The position numbers and the translations under genes are program-made. Below the pieces are notes generated by a model that had not been told where the DNA came from, searched no databases, and saw only the letters and a program-made list of their open reading frames with translations. This document shows, piece by piece, positions 8,083 to 16,132 of a stretch of DNA of 25,521 nucleotides (the stretch's first letter is position 1; every line of letters starts with the position of its first letter). The stretch is from JBGQDM01 sp041495845 (GTDB lineage Bacteria; Acidobacteriota; Terriglobia; Terriglobales; Acidobacteriaceae), in assembly GCA_041495845.1 (NCBI GenBank), contig JBGQDM010000041.1, forward strand, positions 1-25,521, written 5' to 3'.

Positions 8083-9570
8083 ATGAAAACAGCCACCACC
8101 CTGAACGGTGCGGCCAACCCCCGCAACCTTGGTCTGCTGCTGGCTTTTGCCGCCGCGGGCATTCTACTCACCGTCAGCGCCTTTTCGCTGGGCGCTTCGT
8201 TCGAGCGGATTGGTACTACCGGTGCGGCGCTGCTGGTGCTGCTCTTGCCCATGGTGTTGATCGTAGGAGTGGCAGGCGTGCGCCAGGGCATTCATCACCT
8301 TGTCGTTCTGCGCCGGCAATGGACGTGGTGGCATGGGTGGCTTACGCTGTTGTTCATCAGCACGCTCGTGTTCCGCATCCGCGGGGCGCACGAAACCTCG
8401 GCGCAGCCAGTGGATGCCTGGGCGCTGCTCCGGCTCGGGCCAGAGGCCGTTGTTGCCGTGCTCCTGCTGGTCCGCCAGCTCCGCCATCCCATCCCCTGGC
8501 TGCGGACCCTGTTCCGGGGCCTGCTCCGGGTGATGGCTATCTACGGCCTGGTTTGCCTGGCGTCGGCCACCTGGTCCATCTATGCCTCATGGACGCTCTA
8601 CAAGGCGCTCGAACTCCTGCTCGATTTCTCGGTACTGGCCGCAATTCTTGCCAGCACCGATTCCGCTGAACAATTGCAACAGGCGTTCAACTACATCTGG
8701 CTCCTCTTCGGCCTAGATTTGCTCTGGGTCTGGATAGGCAGCATGCTTTGGCCGTCCGATGCGTTCGATGAACTCGGCCGCTTGTCCGGTGTTTGGCCGG
8801 TGGTCGCGGCCAACAGCGTTGGCGCTTCTGCCGCCGTCCTCTGCGTGGTCGCGTTTGCCCGCGCTCTCCGGGCGGATGCGGTGAGACAGGATCGCCCCTG
8901 GTATGTTTTGGTCGCGTGCTTTGGCGTCGCGTCTCTCATCGCTTCCCAGACCCGCAACGCCATGGCTGGATTCGTACTGAGTATCCTCGTGATGTTGTGG
9001 TACTTGCGACGCACCTGGATCGGGATCGCCGGCGGCGCGTCGATGGCCTTGGGCGTGATCGCCATGGGTTGGAGCGGCCGTATCCTGGAATTCCTCTCTC
9101 GTGAACAGACCCAGACTCAGATGGAGGGTCTGAGCAGTCGCGTTGAATGGTGGTCGTATGCCGTGAAGTTGTGGCTGCGACAACCTTTCACCGGATTGGG
9201 TGCTTATGCCGGGGGAAAGTTCGCCGTATTCGAGCAATTGCGCCTGGGTGAGACCTCCCACCTTCACAGTGACTGGGTGGAGACGCTGGTCGGTACCAGC
9301 ATCTGGGGTATTGTTCCACTCGCCATCGCGGTGATCGGTTGCTGGTGGGTGTTGTTGCGCTCGCGTTCACATTCCGCACTTTCGCTGGCGGAGAAGGGGC
9401 TGGCCCTCGAAGCTCTCGGTGTCCTCGCCTCCATTACCTTGCGTTCGTTTTTCAACATTGAACTCGTCTGGCACACCCCGTTTCTTTTCATGGCAGTCCT
9501 CGGCTGCGCCGAATTTCTGCGCCGCCGCATGCAGCAATCCGCACCAGTTCCGATTGCAAGTCGTACCTGA
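8083..9570 (+). CDS. O-antigen ligase/polymerase-like membrane protein (Wzy_C/WaaL type)
   Basis: This 495-aa polytopic membrane protein has about 10-12 hydrophobic segments and one larger exported loop. The loop holds SSRVEWWSYAVKLW, then QPFTGLGAYAGGKF and TSHLHSDWVETLVG, with His395 followed by Ser-Asp-Trp. This G-x-G ... H-(S/N)-x-(W/Y) arrangement is typical of the O-antigen ligase/polymerase domain (PF04932). Such proteins join undecaprenyl-linked repeat units into a chain (Wzy) or transfer the chain to an acceptor (WaaL); sequence alone does not separate the two. Because the cluster has a flippase but no other polymerase in view, a polymerase role is the more useful guess. No clear Shine-Dalgarno precedes ATG 8083. 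The preceding gap is only 47 bases, consistent with co-transcription. Confidence 0.85.
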   Translation: MKTATTLNGAANPRNLGLLLAFAAAGILLTVSAFSLGASFERIGTTGAALLVLLLPMVLIVGVAGVRQGIHHLVVLRRQWTWWHGWLTLLFISTLVFRIRGAHETSAQPVDAWALLRLGPEAVVAVLLLVRQLRHPIPWLRTLFRGLLRVMAIYGLVCLASATWSIYASWTLYKALELLLDFSVLAAILASTDSAEQLQQAFNYIWLLFGLDLLWVWIGSMLWPSDAFDELGRLSGVWPVVAANSVGASAAVLCVVAFARALRADAVRQDRPWYVLVACFGVASLIASQTRNAMAGFVLSILVMLWYLRRTWIGIAGGASMALGVIAMGWSGRILEFLSREQTQTQMEGLSSRVEWWSYAVKLWLRQPFTGLGAYAGGKFAVFEQLRLGETSHLHSDWVETLVGTSIWGIVPLAIAVIGCWWVLLRSRSHSALSLAEKGLALEALGVLASITLRSFFNIELVWHTPFLFMAVLGCAEFLRRRMQQSAPVPIASRT

Positions 9571-9591
9571 CCGGCTCAGCCTCGCTCACCA

Positions 9592-10827
9592 ATGTCCAGC
9601 CTGCTCGCCACTCCAACTCGTTCGACGGAGATCACCACTACCGTGAAACCGCTCTCCGTCCTTTCCATTCACAACCGCTATCTGGAGCGCGGTGGGGAAG
9701 ACGGCGTCTTTGAACAGGAAGCGCGCCTGCTCCAGGAGTATGGTTGTAAAGTCGTGGCGGCCAGCCATGAGATGACCAACCCCAGTGGCGTTCTGGCCAA
9801 GATTCGGATCGCCCGCGACGCTGCTTGGTCTGATACCTGGTACGAAAAAGTAAGGGGACTGATCGAGGACAACCATCCCGATGTCGTGCACGTGCACAAC
9901 TTCTTTCCCATCGTTTCGCCGTCTGTCTACTATGCCTGTCACGACGCTGGCGTGGCCGTGGTGCAGACCCTGCACAACTTTCGCCTGCTCTGCCCCGGCG
10001 CTACCTTTTACCGCGACGGTCACGTTTGCGAAGAATGTCCGCAGCATGGCCTGCACCGGGCAGTGCTGCACGGATGCTACCGCGATTCTCATCTGGGAAC
10101 GGCCGCGTTAGTGCGCATGTTGCGCAACCATCGCCGTCGCGATACCTGGGCCTCCGGCGTTGATCGCTACATCGCTCTCTCCGAGTTTGCACGCAACAAG
10201 TTCATCGCCGGGGGCTTGCCGGCGGAGAAGATTTCCGTTAAGCCGAACTTTGTGCTGCCGGATCCCGGATTCGCAGCCTCCAAAGGCTATTACGCTCTCT
10301 TCGTCGGTCGCTTGGCGGATTACAAAGGCCTCGAAACCTTGATTCAAGCCTGGCGGGGGTTGAAGTTTGCGGTTCCGCTGGTCATTGCAGGTGACGGACC
10401 CCTGCGTCCTGAGCTCGAAGCCGCCTTGCAAGACAAGCGTCTGCAAGCGGTCAGTTACTGCGGTCGCCTGTCCCGCCCGGATACGCTCGCGGCAATGCAG
10501 GGCGCACGCGTCCTGATTTCCCCGAGCGAGTGCTATGAGAACTTCCCCGTGACCATCGCCGAAGCCTACGCCTGCGGCACCCCAGTCATCGCGTCGCGCC
10601 TCGGTTCGATGGTGGAGTTGATCGCCGAAGGCCGCACCGGGCTCCAGTTTGAAGCGGGCAGTCCAGAGGACTTGGCGCGCAAGGTTGAGTGGGCGTGGTC
10701 GCACCCTGGGGAAATGGGAGCCATGTCCCGAGCCGCTCGGGCCGAATTCGAGTCACGCTATACCGCCGAACAGAACTACCGCATGCTCATTGAGATTTAT
10801 CAACAGGCCATTGCCGCTCGCGCTTAA
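9592..10827 (+). CDS. Glycosyltransferase family 4 protein
   Basis: This 411-aa cytoplasmic or membrane-associated GT-B enzyme has no transmembrane helices. The N-terminal half carries LSIHNRYLERGGED (the donor/acceptor-side GG loop) and VQTLHNFRLLCPG. The C-terminal half has ALFVGRLADYKGLETLI, VIAGDGPL and the retaining EX7E motif E316-x7-E324 (ENFPVTIAE). All of these are GT4 features. A Cys-rich patch between about 143 and 165 (VCEECPQHG ... HGCYR) recurs in a GT4 subfamily and may bind a metal. The first about 18 residues are low complexity, and a GTG near 9643 just before KPLSVLSIHNR is an alternative start. It probably adds one sugar from a nucleotide donor to the lipid-linked repeat unit. 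It lies 21 bases after the ligase gene and 23 before the sulfotransferase gene. Confidence 0.9.
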   Translation: MSSLLATPTRSTEITTTVKPLSVLSIHNRYLERGGEDGVFEQEARLLQEYGCKVVAASHEMTNPSGVLAKIRIARDAAWSDTWYEKVRGLIEDNHPDVVHVHNFFPIVSPSVYYACHDAGVAVVQTLHNFRLLCPGATFYRDGHVCEECPQHGLHRAVLHGCYRDSHLGTAALVRMLRNHRRRDTWASGVDRYIALSEFARNKFIAGGLPAEKISVKPNFVLPDPGFAASKGYYALFVGRLADYKGLETLIQAWRGLKFAVPLVIAGDGPLRPELEAALQDKRLQAVSYCGRLSRPDTLAAMQGARVLISPSECYENFPVTIAEAYACGTPVIASRLGSMVELIAEGRTGLQFEAGSPEDLARKVEWAWSHPGEMGAMSRAARAEFESRYTAEQNYRMLIEIYQQAIAARA

Positions 10828-10850
10828 GTCTGGTTCATTCCGGAACGAAA

Positions 10851-11924
10851 ATGCAACTCACTGAAACCCAGCCCGATACACTCACTCCGTCGCACCGCCA
10901 GGCCTTTACTGGGCCCCTGTTCGTGGTCGGCATGTGGCGTTCCGGCACATCGCTGTTGTATGCGCTGCTGAACCAGCATCCGCAGATTGCGCTGATGTAC
11001 GAAGGCGACTTGCCGCTGCTGGAGGCGCTGTTCCGTGGCGGCCGCGCTAAGGCGGATTGGCTCGATCGCTGGGACTTCTGGAACGGTGCCCTCCGTCGCC
11101 ATCACGTCGACGTGAGCAATCCGCCTGCGGAACTGCGCAGTCTTCGCGATGCCATGCAATGGGCCTACCAACGTCACGCGGGGAAGGCCATCTGGGGCTG
11201 CAAGTCGCCGAACTACTACGATTGCATGCTGCCTCTGGCGCGGATGTTCCCCCAGGCGCGTTTCATCGTGATTTTCCGCGACCCGGCTGATATCTGCCGG
11301 AGCATCGTCCGCGCCGGCCAAAAGGCTTCATGGTTCGCGCGCCCGGGGATGTGCCTGCGCGCGCTTCTGGGCTATCGCGAGATGAAACGCGAGACGGAAA
11401 AACTGGTTGGCAGCGGGGCCCGAGTGCACCAGCTGCAATACGAAGACCTGGTCCGCGACCCTGCTGCCGCTCTCCACGCCATTTGTGATTTCCTCGAACT
11501 CCCCTATGAACCGCGCATGGTGTCGCTCGAAGACGCCGACCGCTCGGCCATTTACAACGCCGATCACCACGCCGGGGTCAAGAGCCGGGAGATTGTTACT
11601 GCGCACCAACGCGAAGAAGTGCTCGCCCCTGCGCTCAAGCTCAAGATTGACCGCTACGTGAACTTTTGGCGCCAGGAATCCGAGGGGAATTGGCCTGTCC
11701 ATCCCGTCAGCTTGAACGCCGCTGCCGGATTGCCCTCTTGGAGGGAGCGCGTGCTGGACCGTCTTCGCTACCGTTTGTTCCGCTGCTTTGATTCCGTTAC
11801 CGCCTGGATCTTTAGTTTTGCTCCGATTTCACTGCTCCGTGCCTATCGCAACTATAAGCACCAGCAGAGCGCTCTTCGGGCCGCGGACAAGAGTCTCCAG
11901 TCGGCTCGCGCCGACGTCAATTAG
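10851..11924 (+). CDS. PAPS-dependent sulfotransferase family protein
   Basis: This 357-aa protein has the two cofactor motifs of the sulfotransferase fold. The 5'-phosphosulfate loop is GMWRSGTSLLYALLNQHP starting at Gly27. The 3'-phosphate motif is VIFRDPADICRSIV, with R143 and S151. Spacing and length fit the bacterial Sulfotransfer_3/Sulfotransfer_1 group. The reaction would be transfer of sulfate from PAPS to a hydroxyl or amine; the acceptor is unknown. Its position between two glycosyltransferases argues that the acceptor is the sugar unit or polymer of this cluster (inference). The N-terminal 20 residues are polar and there is no signal peptide, so it should act in the cytoplasm before export. 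A weak GGA-type Shine-Dalgarno precedes ATG 10851. No PAPS-synthesis genes are visible in the window. Confidence 0.88.
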   Translation: MQLTETQPDTLTPSHRQAFTGPLFVVGMWRSGTSLLYALLNQHPQIALMYEGDLPLLEALFRGGRAKADWLDRWDFWNGALRRHHVDVSNPPAELRSLRDAMQWAYQRHAGKAIWGCKSPNYYDCMLPLARMFPQARFIVIFRDPADICRSIVRAGQKASWFARPGMCLRALLGYREMKRETEKLVGSGARVHQLQYEDLVRDPAAALHAICDFLELPYEPRMVSLEDADRSAIYNADHHAGVKSREIVTAHQREEVLAPALKLKIDRYVNFWRQESEGNWPVHPVSLNAAAGLPSWRERVLDRLRYRLFRCFDSVTAWIFSFAPISLLRAYRNYKHQQSALRAADKSLQSARADVN

Positions 11925-11947
11925 TTTCGAAGAATTCAGGGAATTCT

Positions 11948-12775
11948 GTGCCCATGCCAACCGACTTACAACTTTCAGCTTTCCCGTGCGCCGCGGAAGA
12001 CCGCGCCAAAGCCACGGATCCGCCAACCTTTCGTGTACTCGGAGTGCGCGTGGACGCGGTGCAAATTCCGCAAGCCATTGCTCGCGTGGAGCGTTGGATT
12101 GCCGAACGCATTCCCAACCGCTACGTTGCCGTCACCGGCATGCATGGGATCTCCGAATCCACCAGCAACCCGGATTTCCGCACCATCCTGGATGCCGCTG
12201 ACATGGTTGTGGCCGACGGGATGCCGCTGGTTTGGCTCGGCCGCTGGCACGGTTTTCGCAACATGCGCCGCCGCGTCTACGGCCCGGAATTTACCGAGAC
12301 TTTTTGTCAGGTAACTGGCAGCAAGTACCGCCACTTTTTCTACGGTGGAGCTCCCGGTGTTGCCGACCATTTCGCCGATGTGCTTCACCGCCGCCACGGC
12401 ATTCGCATCGCCGGCACTTACTGTCCTCCGTTTCGTCCCTTGACTCCAGAAGAAGACGCCGATGTCATCTGCCGGATTAACAGTTCGAATGCCGATCTTG
12501 TTTGGGTTGGCCTCAGTACTCCCAAGCAGGAAGCTTGGATGTATGGGCATCGCAACCAACTTGCCGTGCCGGCAATGGTCGGCGTCGGTGCCGCCTTTGA
12601 CCTCAACACCGGTCGGCTGGCTCAGGCTCCCCACTGGATGCGTGAACACGGGTTGGAATGGCTCTTTCGCCTGCTGGCGGAACCCAAACGCCTGTGGCGG
12701 CGCTACCTCTTGAATGGCCCGCGTTTTGTCGGCAATGTATTTCTCGAAATCCTCCATTTGCGTAACTTCGACTAA
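11948..12775 (+). CDS. WecG/TagA/CpsF family glycosyltransferase (GT26)
   Basis: This 275-aa protein matches the GT26 family along its full length. It has AVTGMHGISES, the catalytic-region Asp90 in VADGMPLVWLGR, FFYGGAPGVADHFADVL (the 'fflG' strand), VGLSTPKQEAWM and VGVGAAFDLNTGR, and ends in AEPKRLWRRYL, the family's C-terminal basic membrane-contact region. Family members add the second sugar, often N-acetylmannosamine or its uronic acid, to an undecaprenyl-linked first sugar in teichoic acid, enterobacterial common antigen or capsule synthesis. A short disordered N-terminus precedes the domain. AGGGA 11938-11942 lies five bases before GTG 11948; ATG 11954 is an equally possible start two codons later. 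It is part of the tight + strand series. Confidence 0.92.
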   Translation: MPMPTDLQLSAFPCAAEDRAKATDPPTFRVLGVRVDAVQIPQAIARVERWIAERIPNRYVAVTGMHGISESTSNPDFRTILDAADMVVADGMPLVWLGRWHGFRNMRRRVYGPEFTETFCQVTGSKYRHFFYGGAPGVADHFADVLHRRHGIRIAGTYCPPFRPLTPEEDADVICRINSSNADLVWVGLSTPKQEAWMYGHRNQLAVPAMVGVGAAFDLNTGRLAQAPHWMREHGLEWLFRLLAEPKRLWRRYLLNGPRFVGNVFLEILHLRNFD

Positions 12776-12799
12776 TTCACTCTCAGGACTTCCCATCTT

Positions 12800-13573
12800 A
12801 TGGATCCAAAAGCAGTCATTCTCGGTGTGATGGTCGGGTTCCTCGTGGGCCTCACCGGCATGGGCGGCGGTGCGGTCATGACCCCCGTGCTTATCCTTCT
12901 CGGAGGCGTGCAGCCCATCGTGGCCGTCGGCACCGACCTGATTTGGGGCACGGTCACCAAGGCGGTGGGCGCAGCGGTGCATTACCGCCAAGGTAACGTC
13001 AACTTCGGTATTGTTGGCCGTCTGGCACTGGGCAGTGTTCCCGGTGCGCTACTTGGGGTTGCGGTCCTGGCCCACCTCAATGCGCGGCACGGAAGTGCTC
13101 CCGTAAACGCCGTGGTTGTGCGGACGCTCGGCGTCGCCCTGATCGCCGTCGGTTGCAGTCTCTTCTTCCGCGTCGTGCGCGGCGCTGGTTCGGATGCCCG
13201 CACGGAGGAGAATTCTTTGATCCCCAACCCCTGGATCACCACGGCGGTCGGAGCTGTGGTCGGCTTCCTCGTTAGCATTACCTCGGTTGGCAGCGGCAGC
13301 TTGATCGTCGCTTCCTTGCTGATCCTCTATCCCACGCTCCGGCTCAGTCGCATCGTCGGCTCCGATATTCTGCACGGCGTGATTCTGGTCGCGGTGGCTG
13401 GGTTCAGCCACCTCAGAATGGGCCACGTCAATTACGCTCTCCTGCTTTCCCTGCTGGCCGGCTCGATTCCAGGAGTTTGGTTGGGCAGTCGCATGAGTTC
13501 CATGTTCCCGGAAAAAGCTTTACGGCCGGTGCTTGGGACTACGCTCCTCGTCCTCGGTTGGAAATTGCTCTGA
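12800..13573 (+). CDS. TauE/SafE family membrane transporter (TSUP)
   Basis: This 257-aa protein has about eight transmembrane helices in two related halves, each opening with a Gly-rich hydrophobic segment: GFLVGLTGMGGGAVMTPVLI near 13 and GFLVSITSVGSGSLIVASLL near 154. Each half is followed by a 'VGTDLIxGTVTK' or 'VGSDILHGVIL' type segment. This is the pattern of sulfite/sulfonate exporters of the TSUP family. The usual role is movement of small sulfur-containing anions (sulfite, sulfoacetate, thiosulfate) across the inner membrane. The gene follows GT26 by 24 bases and lies two genes after a sulfotransferase, so a link with sulfur metabolism or sulfation is attractive but unproven; TSUP proteins also occur next to unrelated genes. 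It is the last gene of the first + strand series. Confidence 0.9.
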   Translation: MDPKAVILGVMVGFLVGLTGMGGGAVMTPVLILLGGVQPIVAVGTDLIWGTVTKAVGAAVHYRQGNVNFGIVGRLALGSVPGALLGVAVLAHLNARHGSAPVNAVVVRTLGVALIAVGCSLFFRVVRGAGSDARTEENSLIPNPWITTAVGAVVGFLVSITSVGSGSLIVASLLILYPTLRLSRIVGSDILHGVILVAVAGFSHLRMGHVNYALLLSLLAGSIPGVWLGSRMSSMFPEKALRPVLGTTLLVLGWKLL

Positions 13574-13619
13574 TTCGTCTGTCTGAATTTCGTGCTTCGC
13601 GTCCCCAGTCACCTGGCCT

Positions 13620-13637
13620 CTGGAGGTTCGCCTCCAG
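13620..13637 (+). terminator. UUCG-capped hairpin after the TauE gene, possible weak terminator
   Basis: CTGGAGG (13620-13626) and CCTCCAG (13631-13637) form a perfect seven-base-pair stem closed by a TTCG tetraloop. The following TCTTGTTC is only moderately T-rich. It could end the polysaccharide operon, or be the first hairpin of a structured leader for the downstream gene. Confidence 0.45.
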
Positions 13638-13736
13638 TCTTGTTCACCTCATGCCGGTCCGCAATCGGCGGCATGAACTCTCTGGTTGTGCCAGCTTGGG
13701 CGGCGCAAGCAGTAAAAAAACTGTGGAGATACCCTA
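13638..13736 (+). promoter_or_regulatory. Hairpin-rich 5' leader and RBS of the FG-GAP protein gene
   Basis: Three further inverted repeats sit in this 99-base stretch. CATGCCG/CGGCATG (13650-13675) has an inner CCG-CAAT-CGG. GCTTG/CAAGC spans 13694-13710. CAGT/ACTG spans 13710-13723 around an A6 loop. GGAG at 13725-13728 lies eight bases before ATG 13737 and is a good Shine-Dalgarno. No match to a riboswitch consensus known to me was found. No convincing -35/-10 pair was seen. Confidence 0.4.
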
Positions 13737-16076
13737 ATGATCGCTCGTAAAAGCGTGTTTCTTTCTCTGACCCTCGTACTCGTGTTGCTCTCCTTGGCGG
13801 CCCCCCAGCTCCACGCCGTTGTGCCGACATTCCCGGTGCCATTCATCAATCAGCCGCTGGTTCCGGATTCCGCCACCCCTGGTTCCGCTGCTTTCACTCT
13901 AACCGTCCACGGAACAGGGTTTGTGGCCACCTCCGTGGTCAATTGGAATGGCAGCCCGCGCACCACCACCTTCGGCAGCGGGAATACGTTGACCGCTGCC
14001 ATTACGGCGCCAGATATCGCCACGGCGGGCACGGCGACGATCACGGTCGCGAGCCCGGGCGGTCTGGTCTCCAACCCGGCGTACTTCTCGGTTACCAAGG
14101 CCATCCTGAATTTTGGTTTTCAGCGCAAGGATTTCGCCGTCGGCGACAATCCGCAGGCGGTAGCGACGGCAGATTTCAACAATGACGGCAAGCTCGATGT
14201 TGTGGTCGCGAACGGCTTCAATAACAACGTTGCCGTGTCCCTCGGCAACGGTGACGGCACCTTCCAGCCGGCTGCCACTTTCGCCACCATCAATGGCTTC
14301 GTTGCCGCCGTGGCCACCGGCGATTTCAACAATGATGGCAAGATTGATATCGTCGCTGCGCTGATGCGCACCAGCCAGATTTCGGTGTTGCTCGGCAATG
14401 GCGATGGTACCTTCCAGGCGCACCAGGACGCGACCGTGGGCGGAACGCCGCTCGCCGTGGCCACTGCTGACCTCAATGCTGATGGCAAACTCGATCTGAT
14501 CGTCGCCAACAATGCCGATAACACTGTTTCCGTCCTTCTGGGAAACGGAGACGGCACGTTCCAGCCGAAAGCGGATTTCGCCGCCGGTGGCGGCCCTCTG
14601 TCGGTTGCCATTGGCGATTTTAGCGGCGACGGCAAGCTCGATGTGGCCACCGCCAACAACGATACGGATAACCTTTCAATTTTGCTGGGCAACGGCGACG
14701 GCACGCTGCAGTCGCATGTGGATTACGCCACCGCCAACGTTCCCACCTGGATTGCCGCTGGTGACGTCAATAACGACGGCAAACTCGACCTCGTGACCAG
14801 CGCCGCCTCCCGCTTTGCCTCCGTGCTCTTCGGCAATGGCGATGGCACGTTCCAGGCTCGCACGGACTACAACGTTGGCATCAACTCGCAGTTTGTTGCG
14901 CTGGCGGACTTAAATGCGGACGGCAAGCTGGACATTGTCACCGCCAACTTCGGTGACAACAGTCTGACTCTGCTCAAGAACCTCGGCACCGGCACCTTCA
15001 GCGGCCAAAATGTTTTCCCCACTGGCTTGGCTCCGGCGTGGGTGGCGGTGGGTGACTTTACCGGAGATGGTAAGCCTGACATGCTCGCTGCGGACATCAA
15101 TGCCGGGCAGTTGACCCTGCTCGCGCAGGGCCCGCTCAATGTGAATCCGACATTTGGCTCTTTCGGTAATATCCAGGCCGGGTTTTCCAGCGCAGCGAAG
15201 ACTTTCACTCTGAGAAACACCGGCACGACGACTCTCAGCCTGACTAGCATCGCCCTTACCGGGGCCAATGCCGCAGACTATCAACTTACGAATGGTTGTG
15301 GTTCCACTCTGGCTGCCGGGGCTACCTGCACGCTGACGGTCACGTTTGTTCCGCAATGGATGGGTTTGAAGCTGGCGGTGGTGACCATTACCCAAGGCAA
15401 CGGCGCCACCACGGGCATACGGCTGGCAGGCTCGGGCGTCATCAGCATCGGGCTGGCACCCCGTACCTATAAGTTCCCCACCACCCTGCTGAATACCAAC
15501 AGCCCAGTCAAAGTGTTTCCGTTCCAGAACCTGAGCAAGGTCACCATTACTCTGAGCAGCATCGGCATTACCGGCATCAACGCCTCCGACTTTTCTCAGA
15601 CCAACAATTGCGGTACTTCGCTCGGGCCCCTGGCTTCGTGCAATATCAACGTGACCTTCCGGCCGACCGTGAACGAGAACAGAACGGCAGCCGTGATCAT
15701 CTTAGGCACCTTCACCGCGGGGGCAGGTCAGCAGGGAGCCTTGTTTTCCGGCATCGGTACCGCGATCACGGTGACCCCGAAGACGCTTACCTTCCCGGCC
15801 ACCACCGTGGGGCAACCGAGCGCGCCTCAGCCGGTCACCTTTACCAACGTCGGGAGTTCCGCGATGCCCATTTCCAGCATCGCTTTCCTCGGCGCCAACC
15901 CGAACGACTACAAGCAGACCAATAACTGCGCGCCCAGCGTCGCCGCTGGCGCCAGTTGCACGATCAACGTTACCTTCCAGCCCAAGGGCATCGGATCCCG
16001 GAAGGCCCAACTCAACATTGGCGATCCGGATCCCACCGGCCCGCAGGTCGTCACCCTGAGCGGCACCGGCCAGTAG
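13737..16076 (+). CDS. Exported FG-GAP/VCBS repeat protein with choice-of-anchor D repeats
   Basis: This 779-aa protein has a clear signal peptide (KSVFLSLTLVLVLLSLAAP, cleavage likely after LHA near 27). Residues about 30-120 form an IPT/TIG-like Ig fold (LTVHGTGFVATSVVNWNG). Residues about 130-460 hold seven FG-GAP/VCBS units at a 48-50 residue spacing, each with a DxNxDGKxD calcium loop, and most followed by LGNGDGTFQ; the first Asp is D146 and the last D440. Residues about 465-779 hold three HYDIN/ASPM/SPD-2-like Ig repeats with paired Cys (NNC...ASC), and the protein ends in LSGTGQ. FG-GAP units form a beta-propeller, so one seven-bladed propeller followed by an Ig stalk is expected. It has no catalytic motif. 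The likely role is a surface or secreted binding/adhesion protein. It is preceded by a hairpin-rich leader and followed by a strong hairpin. Confidence 0.9.
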   Translation: MIARKSVFLSLTLVLVLLSLAAPQLHAVVPTFPVPFINQPLVPDSATPGSAAFTLTVHGTGFVATSVVNWNGSPRTTTFGSGNTLTAAITAPDIATAGTATITVASPGGLVSNPAYFSVTKAILNFGFQRKDFAVGDNPQAVATADFNNDGKLDVVVANGFNNNVAVSLGNGDGTFQPAATFATINGFVAAVATGDFNNDGKIDIVAALMRTSQISVLLGNGDGTFQAHQDATVGGTPLAVATADLNADGKLDLIVANNADNTVSVLLGNGDGTFQPKADFAAGGGPLSVAIGDFSGDGKLDVATANNDTDNLSILLGNGDGTLQSHVDYATANVPTWIAAGDVNNDGKLDLVTSAASRFASVLFGNGDGTFQARTDYNVGINSQFVALADLNADGKLDIVTANFGDNSLTLLKNLGTGTFSGQNVFPTGLAPAWVAVGDFTGDGKPDMLAADINAGQLTLLAQGPLNVNPTFGSFGNIQAGFSSAAKTFTLRNTGTTTLSLTSIALTGANAADYQLTNGCGSTLAAGATCTLTVTFVPQWMGLKLAVVTITQGNGATTGIRLAGSGVISIGLAPRTYKFPTTLLNTNSPVKVFPFQNLSKVTITLSSIGITGINASDFSQTNNCGTSLGPLASCNINVTFRPTVNENRTAAVIILGTFTAGAGQQGALFSGIGTAITVTPKTLTFPATTVGQPSAPQPVTFTNVGSSAMPISSIAFLGANPNDYKQTNNCAPSVAAGASCTINVTFQPKGIGSRKAQLNIGDPDPTGPQVVTLSGTGQ
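14172..15080 (+). repeat. Seven in-frame FG-GAP/VCBS coding repeats
   Basis: The calcium-loop codons start at 14172, 14322, 14469, 14616, 14763, 14907 and 15054, giving steps of 150, 147, 147, 147, 144 and 147 bases. The DNA is clearly related between units (GACGGCAAGCTCGA-like and GGCAACGGTGACGGCAC-like stretches), but every unit has diverged. This indicates old internal duplication rather than a recent expansion. Confidence 0.85.
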
Positions 16077-16094
16077 CCCTGCCGCCGTAATCCC

Positions 16095-16132
16095 GATTCT
16101 GCCGGCAGGCTCTCTTGGCTGCCGGCAGAATC
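16095..16132 (+). terminator. Long perfect hairpin, probable intrinsic terminator
   Basis: GATTCTGCCGGCAG (16095-16108) and its exact reverse complement (16119-16132) form a 14-base-pair stem around a ten-base loop. ATTATTCTT follows. It lies 19 bases after the FG-GAP gene stop and just before the next gene. The T tract is broken, so termination may be partial. Confidence 0.75.

Noticed and set aside
11975..12991. Reverse-strand open frame of 338 codons across GT26 and TauE
   Set aside because: It spans two genes with clear family motifs on the other strand; a complementary-frame artefact.
13610..13736. Cyclic-di-GMP (GEMM-I) riboswitch considered for the leader
   Set aside because: The conserved GGCAAACC and GACGCAAAGCC segments are absent; only generic hairpins are seen.
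14172..15080. Regular about 147-bp repeats considered as a CRISPR or satellite array
   Set aside because: The spacing is codon-periodic and encodes FG-GAP blades; the units are diverged protein repeats with no short identical repeats or unique spacers.
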